Notes: a model not told the origin generated them from the sequence alone. A DNA stretch of 64,000 nt from Plantibacter sp. VKM Ac-2880 (GCF_015351235.1 NZ_JADKSJ010000002.1:1240001-1304000), one strand, 5' to 3'; positions 16,914 to 26,103 are shown, counted from the stretch's first letter. Numbers and translations are program-made.

Positions 16914-17980
16914 CGAACACCACCACCACCAAGCCGGGCGGCGGCACGGGACCCGGCGGCACCCCCGTCACGGTCGCGACCGAACGCACGACGAACCCCA
17001 TCGCGTCGATCGTGCGGCTCCGGGAGCTGCCGGTGACGGTCGCCCTCGTCGTCCTCGTGCTCGTCACGTACCTCGCGAACCCGCTGTTCCTCTCGGCGCA
17101 GGGGGTGAAGGACCTCCTCCTCAACGCGACGATCATGATCATCCTCGCCGTGGGCCAGGCGCTCGTCATCATCACCCGCAACGTCGACCTCTCCGTCGGA
17201 TCGATCCTCGGACTGGTCGCCTTCGCGACCGGCACCATGTTCGCGACGATGCCGCAGCTGCCGATCATCGCCGTGTTCCTCATCGCGATGCTCCTCGGTG
17301 CGGTCCTCGGCGCGATCAACGGTGCGCTCGTCACGATCGCCAAGGTGCCGGCGCTCGTCATCACGCTCGGCACGCTGTACATCTACCGTGGCCTCAACAA
17401 CGCCTGGGCCGGCGGCACGCAGTACTTCGCCGACGACCGGCCGGACGCCTTCGGCAACCTCTCCGTCGACACGGTCCTCGGGTTCCCCGTCATCACCCTC
17501 ATCGCGATCCTGGTCGTCGTGGTCGTCGCCGTGTTCATGGCCGGCGCCCGCTCGGGACGCGACCTGTACGCGATCGGGTCCGACCCCGACGCCGCGAAGC
17601 TCTTCGGCATCCCCGTCGGCCGCCGGGTGTTCCTCGCCTTCCTCGCCAACGGGGTGCTCGCCGGGCTCGCCGGGGTGCTCTACGCCTCCCGCTTCAATTC
17701 GGTCGGTGCGACCACGGGGTCCGGTATGGAACTCGACGTCGTGGCCGCAGCGGTGGTCGGCGGCGTCGCCATCTTCGGCGGCAGCGGCTCGGTCGCCGGA
17801 GCCGCGATCGGCGCGATCCTCCTCACCACGATCACCAGCGCCCTGACCGCTCTGCGCGTCGACAAGTTCTGGCAGCAGGCGATCGTTGGCGTCCTCATCC
17901 TGGCCGCGATCATCATCGATCGTGTCGCCAGCCTCCGTACGGCCAAGAAACTGCGAATGAGCGAGGCACGCGATGTCTGA
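16910..17980 (+). CDS. rhaP: Rhamnose ABC transporter permease 1
   Basis: A 356-residue integral membrane permease of the ribose/rhamnose (RbsC-like) family. After a Gly/Thr-rich cytoplasmic start of about 40 residues come about 9-10 hydrophobic helices. The family motif NVDLSVGSILGLVAF and the late GGVAIFGGSGSVAGA loop, which contacts the ATPase, are both present. ATG 16910 overlaps the ATPase stop by 4 bp, and its own 3' end overlaps the second permease by 8 bp, so all subunits are translated together. It forms the channel with the next gene product. Confidence 0.9.
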   Translation: MTNTTTTKPGGGTGPGGTPVTVATERTTNPIASIVRLRELPVTVALVVLVLVTYLANPLFLSAQGVKDLLLNATIMIILAVGQALVIITRNVDLSVGSILGLVAFATGTMFATMPQLPIIAVFLIAMLLGAVLGAINGALVTIAKVPALVITLGTLYIYRGLNNAWAGGTQYFADDRPDAFGNLSVDTVLGFPVITLIAILVVVVVAVFMAGARSGRDLYAIGSDPDAAKLFGIPVGRRVFLAFLANGVLAGLAGVLYASRFNSVGATTGSGMELDVVAAAVVGGVAIFGGSGSVAGAAIGAILLTTITSALTALRVDKFWQQAIVGVLILAAIIIDRVASLRTAKKLRMSEARDV

Positions 17981-19073
17981 TCTGAAGACCCCGGCACCGG
18001 CGAAGGCGCCGTTCACGAAGGGTTCCGGCCCGCTCGGCACCGACACCACCGGCGTGCTCGTCGCCGAGCCGAAGGGTCGCACGGGGCTCTCCCGCATCCT
18101 GCTCGGTCGCGACGCGATCATGATCTACGCCCTGCTCGTGGTCGTGATCGGGGCGTGCCTCCTCATCCCGCGCTTCGCCTCGCCCGTCACCGTCGGCTTC
18201 CTCCTCCTCGACGTCATCCCGATCCTCCTCATCGCCATGCCGATGACGCTCGTGATCATCACCGGCGAGATCGACCTGTCCGTCGCCAGCACCGCCGGCC
18301 TCACCAGCGCCGTCATCGGCGTGCTGTGGGCCGGCGGCGGGATGGACATCGGCGTGGTCCTCCTCGTCGGCCTGCTCGTCGGCGTCGTCGCCGGGGCGTT
18401 CAACGGCTTCCTCATCGCGGTGGTCGGGCTCCCCTCGCTGGCCGTGACCATCGGTACCCTCGCCCTGTTCCGCGGGCTCGCGCTCGTCGTCATCGGCGAC
18501 AACGCCGTCGCGAACTTCCCCGCGGAACTCACCGCGTTCTTCACCTCGAAGATCGGCTCCACCGGCATCCCGGTCGTGATGGTCGGCGTACTCGTCGTCG
18601 TCCTCGTCTTCGGCGTGGTCCTGCACCTCACGCCGTTCGGCCGCGGCCTCTACGCCCTCGGCTTCAGCTCGGAGGCGGCGAGCTTCGTCGGCATCAAGGT
18701 GGCCCGCTCGAAGTTCTGGCTGTACGTCGCGACCGGTGGTGTCTCGGCCCTCGCCGGGATCTTCTGGACGCTGCGCTACTCCAGCGCTAGGAGCGACAAC
18801 GCCTCCGGCCTCGAACTCGCCGTCATCGCGGCGGTCCTCCTCGGCGGCGTCTCCATCTTCGGCGGCAAGGGATCGATCCCCGGGGTCGTCGCCGGCGTCC
18901 TCCTCATCGGGACGATCAACTACGCGCTCCGACTCGGTCGCGTCTCCGACGTCGTGCTCATCATCGTCACCGGCACCCTGCTGATCGCCTCGGTGGTCGG
19001 CCCCAGTATCTTCGAATCCGTCAAGCAGTGGAACCACCACCGACGAATCCGACGCAGCCTGCCCCAGCGCTGA
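17973..19073 (+). CDS. rhaQ: Rhamnose ABC transporter permease 2
   Basis: A 366-residue permease paralogous to the preceding one, with the matching motifs GEIDLSVASTAGLTSA and GGVSIFGGKGSIPGV and about nine membrane helices. Its N-terminal 45 residues are soluble and rich in Lys/Pro/Thr. It starts inside the last codons of permease 1. Two different permeases plus a double-cassette ATPase and one binding protein is the known subunit set of RhaSTPQ importers in rhizobia, which supports the substrate call. Confidence 0.9.
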   Translation: MSDLKTPAPAKAPFTKGSGPLGTDTTGVLVAEPKGRTGLSRILLGRDAIMIYALLVVVIGACLLIPRFASPVTVGFLLLDVIPILLIAMPMTLVIITGEIDLSVASTAGLTSAVIGVLWAGGGMDIGVVLLVGLLVGVVAGAFNGFLIAVVGLPSLAVTIGTLALFRGLALVVIGDNAVANFPAELTAFFTSKIGSTGIPVVMVGVLVVVLVFGVVLHLTPFGRGLYALGFSSEAASFVGIKVARSKFWLYVATGGVSALAGIFWTLRYSSARSDNASGLELAVIAAVLLGGVSIFGGKGSIPGVVAGVLLIGTINYALRLGRVSDVVLIIVTGTLLIASVVGPSIFESVKQWNHHRRIRRSLPQR

Positions 19074-19141
19074 TCCCCGATCAGCGCGCACCCGGGCGAT
19101 CCCACGCCACAGCACCAGGCGTATCCTGAAAGGAACAGACA

Positions 19142-20203
19142 ATGCAGTCGATTCGAAACCATGCGACAGGCCGTCCGGCCCGTCGAGCAGCGGCCCTCAT
19201 CGCCGCAGCAGCATCACTCGCCCTCATCGCGACGGGGTGCGCCACAGGCGACTCCGCCGGCTCCGGTGGTGGCGCAGGCGGAGCCGAGAGCATCACGTTC
19301 ATCCCGAAGCAGCTCAACAACCCGTATACGGACGTCGTGCTCGGCGGCGGTGAGGACGGCGCGAAGGCGGCCGGCTTTTCGGCCACCGAGGTCGTCGGCC
19401 CGCTCGAGGCGAGCGCGTCCAGCCAGGTGTCCTTCATCAACGCGGAGACCCAGGCCGGCACGAACGTCATCGTCATCGCGGCGAACGACCCCGACGCCGT
19501 CTGCCCCGCCCTCAAGGAGGCTCGCGAGGGCGGCGCGAAGATCGTCGCGTTCGACTCCGACACCAGCAAGGACTGCCGCGACGTCTTCATCTCGCAGGTC
19601 GTCGCCAAGGACGTCGCGCTGATCCAGACGAAGCTCATCGCTGAGCAGATCGGCGGATCCGGCGAGATCGCGATCCTCTCGGCCACCGCGAACGCGACGA
19701 ACCAGAACGAGTGGATCGCCTTCATGGAGGAGGAGCTCAAGTCGAACCCCGAGTACAAGGACATCAAGCTCGTCGCCAAGGTCTACGGCGACGACGACGA
19801 CACGAAGTCCTTTCAGGAGGCCCAGGGGCTGCTGCAGGCGCACCCGAACCTGAAGGGCATCATCTCGCCCACGACGGTCGGCATCGCCGCGACCGCCCGC
19901 TACCTCTCCACCTCGGAGTACAAGGGCAAGGTCGCACTGACGGGCCTCGGTCTGCCGAACGAGATGCGTCCGTTCGTGAAGGACGGCACCGTCACCGCGT
20001 TCGCGCTGTGGGACCCGGCACAGCTCGGCTACGTCGCCGCGTACGCCGGCAAGGCACTCGCTGAGGGCACCATCACGGGCAAGGAGGGCGACACCTTCGA
20101 AGCCGGCGACCTGGGCGAGCGCGAGGTCGGCGCCGACGGCACCGTCATCGTCGGGCCGCCGACCACCTTCACCGCGGACAACATCGACGACTACGACTTC
20201 TAG
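19142..20203 (+). CDS. rhaS: Rhamnose ABC transporter substrate-binding lipoprotein
   Basis: A 353-residue periplasmic-binding-type lipoprotein. A basic start, a hydrophobic stretch and the lipobox ATGC give lipidation at Cys33; a Gly/Ser-rich tether follows. The sugar-binding core shows FIPKQLNNPYTDVVLGGGEDGAK, NVIVIAANDPDA and VALTGLGLPNEMRPFV, as in RhaS/AutoB-like binding proteins. It lies 68 bp after permease 2, still in the same operon, with AAAGGA upstream. It would capture L-rhamnose outside the membrane and deliver it to RhaPQ. Confidence 0.9.
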   Translation: MQSIRNHATGRPARRAAALIAAAASLALIATGCATGDSAGSGGGAGGAESITFIPKQLNNPYTDVVLGGGEDGAKAAGFSATEVVGPLEASASSQVSFINAETQAGTNVIVIAANDPDAVCPALKEAREGGAKIVAFDSDTSKDCRDVFISQVVAKDVALIQTKLIAEQIGGSGEIAILSATANATNQNEWIAFMEEELKSNPEYKDIKLVAKVYGDDDDTKSFQEAQGLLQAHPNLKGIISPTTVGIAATARYLSTSEYKGKVALTGLGLPNEMRPFVKDGTVTAFALWDPAQLGYVAAYAGKALAEGTITGKEGDTFEAGDLGEREVGADGTVIVGPPTTFTADNIDDYDF

Positions 20204-20241
20204 GAGTCACCCGCGTCGACGCACCACCACACGAACCACCA

Positions 20242-20335
20242 CCACTGCCCTAACTCAGGAGCGGCTGGGCGTGTCGCCTCACCGGGGCCCGCGCCACCGC
20301 CGACACGCCGACTGCGTCCTGAGTTAGGGCAGTGG
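20242..20335. repeat. Nested inverted repeat, element B
   Basis: Outer arms CCACTGCCCTAACTCAGGA (20242-20260) and its exact inverse (20317-20335), 19 bp; inner arms GGCGTGTCG (20268-20276) and CGACACGCC (20301-20309), 9 bp. It fills the gap between the convergent rhaS and PLDc_N genes and could end both transcripts. Confidence 0.8.
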
Positions 20336-20355
20336 GTCGTTCGGGCAATGGGTCG

Positions 20356-20784
20356 TCAGCGCGGCTGGTCGTCGGCGGGAGGATCGGATCGCTGCATCTC
20401 GAGTTCGAGCTTGCGGATGCGCTCGGCGTCCTCGGCCGCCTGGATCTCGCGTTCGAGGGCGGCGAGCTGCTCCTCCGTGCTGCTGACGGCGCGGTCGGGC
20501 TGCGACGGCGACGGCGTCGTGGGCATGGAGGACGACCGGCCGGGGCCCCACGAACCGGACGTCCGCGGCTGCTTCCGACCCCGGCGTTCGGGCAGCTTGA
20601 TGCGACTGTTCGACCAGTCCTTGCCGAGGAGGAACCACAGGCCGACGCCGATGAGGGGGATGAAGACGATGAGCAGGACCCAGACGATCTTGGGCAGGTT
20701 GCGGACGACGGGTTCCGGCTGGCCGACCACGTCGATGAGCGCGACGATCGTGAGGACGATGAGCAACAACGACAACACGAACAT
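20356..20784 (-). CDS. PLDc_N-domain membrane protein
   Basis: A 142-residue protein with the phospholipase-D-nuclease N-terminal (PLDc_N) domain: two membrane helices (VLSLLLIVLTIVALIDVV, about residues 3-20, and IVWVLLIVFIPLIGVGLWFLLG, about 33-54) with the conserved PKIVWVLLIVFIPLIG in between. The C-terminal half is soluble, Ser/Pro-rich and then charged (EEQLAALEREIQAAEDAERI), likely coiled coil. Many actinobacteria carry such small proteins; no enzymatic part is present and function is unknown. Confidence 0.85.
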   Translation of the reverse strand: MFVLSLLLIVLTIVALIDVVGQPEPVVRNLPKIVWVLLIVFIPLIGVGLWFLLGKDWSNSRIKLPERRGRKQPRTSGSWGPGRSSSMPTTPSPSQPDRAVSSTEEQLAALEREIQAAEDAERIRKLELEMQRSDPPADDQPR

Positions 20785-20831
20785 GCGTCAATCCTAGGCA
20801 GGCTGTCGGTGCGTTCGGCCAGGATGGGACG

Positions 20832-21761
20832 ATGAAGACCATCCCCCTGCCCCAGACCGACCTGACCGCATCCAGCATCGTCCTCGGCCTCATGCGCATC
20901 GAACCCCTCGACGACGAGGCCATCCGCACCCTCTTCCACACCGCACGCGACGCCGGCGTGACCGTCTTCGACCACGCCGACATCTACGGCTCGGAGCGCC
21001 ACGGCTGCGAGCGCCGGTTCGGCGACGCCGTCACCCTCACCGCCGCCGAGCGCGAGCAAGTGGTCATCCAGTCGAAGGTCGGCATCCGCCCGGGCTTCTT
21101 CGACTTCTCCGAGGAGCACATCCTCCGCACGGTCGACGAGTCGCTGGCCGCGCTCAAGACCGACTACCTCGACCTCCTGCTCCTTCACCGGCCCGACACC
21201 CTCGTCGAGCCCGAGGAGGTCGCGTCCGCGTTCGACACCCTGCAGGCGTCGGGCAAGGTCCGGAACTTCGGTGTCTCGAACCACACGCCGGCGCAGGTCG
21301 AGCTCCTCAAGGCCTCGGTCGAGCAGCCGCTCATCGCGAACCAGGTGCAGCTGAGCATCACGCACGCGCCGATCATCGCGTCGGGTATCGCCACGAACAT
21401 GGCGGGCCTCGACCAGTCGATCGACCGCGACAACGGCATCCTCGACTACAGCCGCCTCACCGGCATGACCCTGCAGGCGTGGTCGCCGTTCCAGGCCGGC
21501 TTCTTCACCGGTGTCTTCCTCGGCGACCGCGAGCACTACGCGGAGCTCAACGACGTTCTCGACGAGCTGGCGGCGACGCACGACGTCACGCCGACGGGGA
21601 TCGCCACGGCGTGGATCACCCGCCACCCTGCGAACATCCAGGTGGTGCTCGGCACCACGAAGCCGTCGCGCGTGGAGGAGGCGGCAGCGGGTTCCGACGT
21701 GACGCTGTCGCGCCAGGAGTGGTACCGCCTGTTCACCGCGGCCGGTCACACCCTGCCGTAG
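20832..21761 (+). CDS. Aldo/keto reductase
   Basis: A 309-residue NADPH-dependent aldo/keto reductase of the YdhF type. Visible: GVTVFDHADIYGS with the catalytic Asp and Tyr, the catalytic Lys in VIQSKVGIRPG, DYLDLLLLHRPD with the catalytic His, and the cofactor-binding end VVLGTTKPSRVEEA. It reduces sugar or other carbonyl groups, substrate unknown. It lies between the rhamnose importer and a LacI regulator but has no LacI-type operator of its own visible. It starts 47 bp from the divergent PLDc_N gene. Confidence 0.92.
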   Translation: MKTIPLPQTDLTASSIVLGLMRIEPLDDEAIRTLFHTARDAGVTVFDHADIYGSERHGCERRFGDAVTLTAAEREQVVIQSKVGIRPGFFDFSEEHILRTVDESLAALKTDYLDLLLLHRPDTLVEPEEVASAFDTLQASGKVRNFGVSNHTPAQVELLKASVEQPLIANQVQLSITHAPIIASGIATNMAGLDQSIDRDNGILDYSRLTGMTLQAWSPFQAGFFTGVFLGDREHYAELNDVLDELAATHDVTPTGIATAWITRHPANIQVVLGTTKPSRVEEAAAGSDVTLSRQEWYRLFTAAGHTLP

Positions 21762-21799
21762 GCCCTCGCGGTTCGCGGGTCGCCATCGGCGGGCCGCAC

Positions 21800-21887
21800 C
21801 GTCCACAACTCAGGACCGACCCCGCGTGTCGCGTCCGCCGGACCGGCTGTCGCGTCGACACGCCGCGGCCGTCCTGAGTTGTGGACG
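21800..21887. repeat. Nested inverted repeat, element C
   Basis: Outer arms CGTCCACAACTCAGGAC (21800-21816) and its exact inverse (21871-21887), 17 bp; inner arms GCGTGTCG (21824-21831) and CGACACGC (21856-21863), 8 bp. It starts 38 bp after the aldo/keto reductase stop and ends 33 bp before the LacI start. Confidence 0.8.
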
Positions 21888-21920
21888 GGTACGCTCGTGG
21901 AGGGAACCGGGAGGACGGAC

Positions 21921-22970
21921 ATGGCGAAGCACGACATCGGGTTCGCCGCCGTCGCCAGACTCGCCGGGGTGTCGAACGCGACCGTCTCGAACACGCTCAA
22001 CCGCCCCGAGATCGTCGCCCCGGCCACGCGTGAACGGGTGCTCGCGGCGATCGCCGAACTCGACTTCGTGCCCAACCGCGCTGCGGCGACGCTCCGGCAG
22101 GGCACGAACCGGCTCATCGGCCTCGTGATCCCCGACATCGTGAACCCCTTCTACTCGGCGATCACCCGCGGCGTGACCGAGGCGGCCGCCGAGCGCGGGT
22201 ACACGGTCGCCCTCTGCGTCAGCCACGACGACCCGGACCTCGAGCTGCAGCACTTCGAGATGCTCGCCGAGCACCGGGCGGCCGGCGCCTTGGTCGCTCC
22301 GTTGACGGCCGACGCCTCGCGCCTCGCCCAGCTGCGTCGGGTCGGCAGCCGCCTCGTGCTCATGGACCGCACCGCGCCCGAGGGTACCGGGTGCTCCGTG
22401 GCCATCGACGACGTGCGCGGCGGTGAGCTGGCGGTGGCGCATCTGTTGGCGACGACCGGCGGACGAGGACCGATCGTGCTCGTGAACGGTGACCGCGCGA
22501 TCCCCCAGTGCGAGGACCGACGCGAGGGAGCGCGGAACGCCTTCATCGCGGCGGGGATCGATCCCGACGAGCTGGTGGAGGTCACGGCCCGGGAGATGAC
22601 GGTGGATGCGGGTCGCGAGGCCGGCCGAGACATCGCGGCACGCACACCGGACGCCGCCGGGGTCTTCTGCACGAACGACCAGCTCGCCCTCGGGGTCATC
22701 CGCGGGCTGAACGACGGCGGTCGCGACGTACCGGGCGACGTATCGGTGGTCGGCTACGGCGACCTGCCGCTCGCGGCCGACGGCCGGGTGCCGCTCACCA
22801 CGGTCGAGCAGCCGAAGGACGAGCTCGGACGCGTCGCCGTGGAGATCCTGCTGGCCGAACTCGGCACCGATCGCTCCTCGCACACGCATGTGGCGCGCAC
22901 CCTCGAACCGCGCATCGTCGTGCGCGAATCCGCGCCGGCGACCTCGCGCGACTCGATCCCCGCTTCCTGA
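21921..22970 (+). CDS. LacI-family transcriptional regulator, candidate rhamnose regulator
   Basis: A 349-residue LacI-type repressor. The helix-turn-helix reads FAAVARLAGVSNATVSNTLNRPEIVAP; the core shows IGLVIPDIVNPFYSAI, AAGALVAPLT and CTNDQLALGVIRGLND. ATG 21921 with GGGAGGA upstream was preferred over an open frame from 21879 that crosses the repeat. The AraA-like gene with a LacI-type operator follows after 90 bp, and the rhamnose genes flank it on both sides, so it is the better placed of the two LacI proteins to control the TGAATCGATTCA regulon. This is inference from position. Confidence 0.92.
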   Translation: MAKHDIGFAAVARLAGVSNATVSNTLNRPEIVAPATRERVLAAIAELDFVPNRAAATLRQGTNRLIGLVIPDIVNPFYSAITRGVTEAAAERGYTVALCVSHDDPDLELQHFEMLAEHRAAGALVAPLTADASRLAQLRRVGSRLVLMDRTAPEGTGCSVAIDDVRGGELAVAHLLATTGGRGPIVLVNGDRAIPQCEDRREGARNAFIAAGIDPDELVEVTAREMTVDAGREAGRDIAARTPDAAGVFCTNDQLALGVIRGLNDGGRDVPGDVSVVGYGDLPLAADGRVPLTTVEQPKDELGRVAVEILLAELGTDRSSHTHVARTLEPRIVVRESAPATSRDSIPAS

Positions 22971-23015
22971 TCCTCGACGCGGCAAGGTGGTTGCCGCTAC
23001 AGTCGGATCACGGAT

Positions 23016-23027
23016 TGAATCGATTAA
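23016..23027. promoter_or_regulatory. LacI-type operator before the AraA-like isomerase gene
   Basis: TGAATCGATTAA, differing at one base from the perfect palindrome TGAATCGATTCA seen twice elsewhere. It lies 33 bp before the ATG of the next gene. Confidence 0.7.
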
Positions 23028-23059
23028 ACGGCACCGCCGCCGGACGAACAGGATCACCG

Positions 23060-24499
23060 ATGACCCACACCCCCGCCGCACACCCACTCCTCGCCCCGAA
23101 GGCACGCCGCAAGCCGCGCGTCGGTCTCGTCGCCGGCGGACTCGGGACGTACTGGCCACAGTTCCCCGACCTCCTCCCCCAGCTGCAGGCGTCGGCCCGC
23201 GTCGTCTCCGAGCGCTTCCAAGGCATGGACGCCGAGGTCGTCGACGTCGGGTTCATCTCCGACGCCCAGGAGGGCGAGGTCGCCGCCGAGCGCCTCCGCC
23301 AGGGCGACTGCGACCTCATCGTCCTCTTCCTCGCCACCTACCTGACCTCGTCGATGGTCCTCCCCATCGCCCAGCGCACCGGCACCCCGGTGCTCGTCAT
23401 CGACCTGCAGCCGACCGAGCGGATGGACCACGCGAGCTTCGACACCGGCGCCTGGCTGGCCTACTGCGGGCAGTGCCCGGTGCCGGAGGTCGGCAACGTC
23501 TTCCGCCGGGCGGGCATCCCCTTCCGTTCGGTCTCGGGGTGGCTGCATCAGGAGTCGGCCTGGGAGCGCATCGGCGGATGGATCCAGGCGGCCCATGTCC
23601 GCGCCGCCCTCCGGCATGCGCGCCACGGCCTCATGGGTCACGTCTATCCCGGCATGCTCGACGTCTCCACGGACCTCACCCTGCTCCCCACCACCTTCGG
23701 ATCACACGTGGAGGTGCTCGAGTTCGACGACCTCCGCGTCCTCGTCGACGAGGTCACCGACGCCCAGGTGGCCGACCGCATGGCCCTCGCCCGTGAGGTC
23801 TTCACGCTCGACGACACCGTGGTGGAGGACGACTTCGCGTGGGGCGCCAAGGTGTCGGTGGGCCTCGACCGCCTCGTCGAGGAGTTCGCGCTCGACAGTC
23901 TCGCCTACTACCACCGCGGTCGCGACGGCGAGCAGCACGAGCGACTGGGTGCCGGCATGATCCTCGGCGCCTCGTTGCTCACCGCTCGCGGCGTCCCGAC
24001 GACCGGCGAGTACGAGCTGCGGACGACGGTCGCGCAGCTGGCGACCCAGGTCGTGGGGGCCGGTGGTTCGTTCTGCGAGATCCAGGCGCTGGATTTCATC
24101 GACGGGGTCGTCGAGATGGGCCATGACGGACCGGCGCACCTCGCCGTCAGCTCCCGCGACCCGTCGCTGCGCGGCCTCGGGGTGTACCACGGCAAGCGCG
24201 GCTGGGGCGTGAGCGTCGAGTTCGACGTGCGCCACGGTCCGGTGACCCTCCTGGGGCTCGGCCAGGATCGCGACGGTTCGCTGGCGTTCGTCGCATCGGA
24301 GGGGACGGTCGTGCCAGGCCCGCTCCTCGCGATCGGCAACACGACGAGCCGCGTCGACTTCGGTCGGGACCCCGGCGTCTGGGTCGACGAGTGGAGCGCG
24401 ACCGGCATCGGCCACCACTGGTCGCTGTCGCTCGGGCATCGGGCGGCCGACTACCGCGCGGCGGCCAGTCTCCTCGGGATCGACTTCCGCCAGGTGTGA
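23060..24499 (+). CDS. L-arabinose/L-fucose isomerase-family protein
   Basis: A 479-residue protein of the sugar isomerase superfamily that includes AraA and FucI. Visible family-like segments: RVGLVAGGLGTYWPQFPD at the start, DLIVLFLATYLTSSMVLP, AHVRAALRHARHGLMGHVYPGM, and AYYHRGRDGEQHERLGAG. The divergent sequence suggests it is not a standard arabinose isomerase. It follows the LacI gene and has the same operator as rhamnose genes, although a separate rhamnose isomerase (28061-29227) is present. It may isomerise a different deoxysugar released with rhamnose. The exact substrate is unknown. Confidence 0.75.
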   Translation: MTHTPAAHPLLAPKARRKPRVGLVAGGLGTYWPQFPDLLPQLQASARVVSERFQGMDAEVVDVGFISDAQEGEVAAERLRQGDCDLIVLFLATYLTSSMVLPIAQRTGTPVLVIDLQPTERMDHASFDTGAWLAYCGQCPVPEVGNVFRRAGIPFRSVSGWLHQESAWERIGGWIQAAHVRAALRHARHGLMGHVYPGMLDVSTDLTLLPTTFGSHVEVLEFDDLRVLVDEVTDAQVADRMALAREVFTLDDTVVEDDFAWGAKVSVGLDRLVEEFALDSLAYYHRGRDGEQHERLGAGMILGASLLTARGVPTTGEYELRTTVAQLATQVVGAGGSFCEIQALDFIDGVVEMGHDGPAHLAVSSRDPSLRGLGVYHGKRGWGVSVEFDVRHGPVTLLGLGQDRDGSLAFVASEGTVVPGPLLAIGNTTSRVDFGRDPGVWVDEWSATGIGHHWSLSLGHRAADYRAAASLLGIDFRQV

Positions 24500-24503
24500 C
24501 GCG

Positions 24504-24585
24504 ACGCCGGTCCCTGAGCCGACGCCGGTCCCTGAGCCGATCCCGGTCCCTGAGCCGCCGCCGGTCCCTGAGCCTGTCGAGGGCT
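24504..24585. repeat. Tandem 18-bp repeat ending in the CTGAGCCTGTCGA palindrome family
   Basis: Four copies of CCGGTCCCTGAGCC spaced exactly 18 bp (24507, 24525, 24543, 24561), the last running into TGTCGAGGG. No gene lies in this 100-bp gap. Confidence 0.8.
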
Positions 24586-24600
24586 CACGCACCGACCACC

Positions 24601-25209
24601 TCAGAGCACCGCGCGCAGCCGCTCCACCGCGGGCTCCACGACCGCGATCGGCGCCGGCCGCTGGAGCCCGTCGAGCGCGACCGACAGTCGGCGGGCCGCG
24701 CGATCGACGTCCCCGCCACCCGCACCAAGCTCACGGATCGGCGCGAGCAGCGCCGCCCGTCGCAACCACGGCTCGTCCTGCATCCACCGGTCGAGCACGG
24801 TCTCCGCCTTGGCCCGCGCCGTCCCGTCGAGGTGGTCGAGCAGAGGGCCGATGACGTCGGTCGCGAGCGGATCGGCCAGCTCGGCGTGACGACCGCTGCG
24901 CACGAAGCCCTCGATGCGCGTGAGATCCGTGTGCTTGAGGACGGCGACGCTCGCCTGCAGGAGGACGACCGTCGCGAGCCGACGCTCGAAGACCGGCACC
25001 GACCAGAGCTCGGATGCGAGGGCCGTCAGCTCGTCGTGCTCCATCCCGCGGAACTTCCGGAGGGCGTCCCGCACGGTGCCTCGGACCGCTCCGACGGACG
25101 ATCCATAGGACTCGAGCCCACCGCCGAGCCGCTCGACGACGTCTGCTGCACGATAGCCGTCGCCCTCGTACCGGAGCGCGGCGTCGATGAACTCCCCGGC
25201 AGCACCCAT
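24601..25209 (-). CDS. DNA alkylation repair-like (AlkD/HEAT-type) small helical protein
   Basis: A 202-residue, almost wholly alpha-helical protein. Segments such as FVRSGRHAELADPLATDVIG and ETVLDRWMQDEPWLRRAALLAPIREL resemble the AlkD-type DNA alkylation repair family, where HEAT-like repeats cradle damaged DNA; LWSVPVFERRLATVVLLQ also fits. The ATG at 25209 gives a compact domain start. Length is a little below the usual 220-240 residues. Call rests on family resemblance; glycosylase activity is not proven. Confidence 0.7.
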   Translation of the reverse strand: MGAAGEFIDAALRYEGDGYRAADVVERLGGGLESYGSSVGAVRGTVRDALRKFRGMEHDELTALASELWSVPVFERRLATVVLLQASVAVLKHTDLTRIEGFVRSGRHAELADPLATDVIGPLLDHLDGTARAKAETVLDRWMQDEPWLRRAALLAPIRELGAGGGDVDRAARRLSVALDGLQRPAPIAVVEPAVERLRAVL

Positions 25210-25248
25210 CCCACCATTCTCCCTCCTGGTGCCGGGTACGGTTGGGCG

Positions 25249-26103
25249 ATGACCATCGTGATCGTGGGACTCGGACAGCTCGGCTCGGACGTCGCCGGGA
25301 GACTCGTGGCCCGCGGTGAGGACGTGGTCGGCGTGAAGCGCACGGCCCCGACGACCCCGACCCCGGTCGTCGAGAACGCCCCGGGGCGCTTCACCCTCCA
25401 GCTCTGCGACCTCACCACCATGAGCCCCGAGCTCCCGACGGACACGGCCGCGATCGTGGTCGCCCTCGCTCCGCACCAGCGGTCCGTCGAGGCCTACGAC
25501 GGCCTCTACCGCGACGGGGTCGCGCATCTGCTGGCCGCCGTCGCCGAGCTCCCCGGCATCCCACCGCGGATCCTCTTCGTCTCGTCGACCGCCGTCTGGG
25601 GCGAGGACGGCGGCGAGCGCATCGACGACACCACGCCCGCCGTCCCGACGACCGGGACCGCACGGGCCCTGGTCGCCGCCGAGGAGGCCGTCAGCGCCGC
25701 CGTGCCGGAGGCGAGTCTCATCCGGTTCGGCGGTCTCTACGGGCCGACGTCGACGATGTTCGTCGACCAGGTCCGCGACGGGCGCGTGACCAGGCCGTCC
25801 GGATGGACCAACCGCATCCATCGCGACGACGCCGCGGCCGTGATCCTGCACCTGCTCGATCTGCCGGCGACCGCCCTGCCTCCGGTGGTGGCGGGCATCG
25901 ACGAGGAGCCGGTCCTCCTGTCGACGGCGGCAGACTTCATCGCCGAGCGCCTCGGCGTCGCCCCACCGGTCCTCGACGACGCCGGTCGTACGCCTGAGGA
26001 GTCGCGTCGTGGCAAGCGCATCGTCGCCGACGCGCTCCGCGACAGCGGGTTCTCCTACCGCTACCCCACCTACCGCGAGGGCTACGCGGCGCAGCTCCCC
26101 TGA
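25249..26103 (+). CDS. NAD(P)-binding epimerase-like protein (YeeZ type)
   Basis: A 284-residue Rossmann protein starting VIVGLGQLGSDVAGRL, with an atypical SDR pattern: FVSSTAVWGE where a catalytic Ser/Tyr would sit, IRFGGLYGPTS, and NRIHRDDAAAVILHLL near the end. These are hallmarks of the YeeZ/YbjT-like group of atypical SDR proteins. The role is unknown. It is divergent from the AlkD-like gene with only 39 bp between, and convergent with the MFS gene 19 bp further on. Confidence 0.85.
   Translation: MTIVIVGLGQLGSDVAGRLVARGEDVVGVKRTAPTTPTPVVENAPGRFTLQLCDLTTMSPELPTDTAAIVVALAPHQRSVEAYDGLYRDGVAHLLAAVAELPGIPPRILFVSSTAVWGEDGGERIDDTTPAVPTTGTARALVAAEEAVSAAVPEASLIRFGGLYGPTSTMFVDQVRDGRVTRPSGWTNRIHRDDAAAVILHLLDLPATALPPVVAGIDEEPVLLSTAADFIAERLGVAPPVLDDAGRTPEESRRGKRIVADALRDSGFSYRYPTYREGYAAQLP

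Noticed and set aside
19142-19165. TCGATTCGAAAC near the rhaS start as an operator
   Set aside because: It is coding sequence, is not symmetric in the LacI manner, and the operon is already served by the upstream site.
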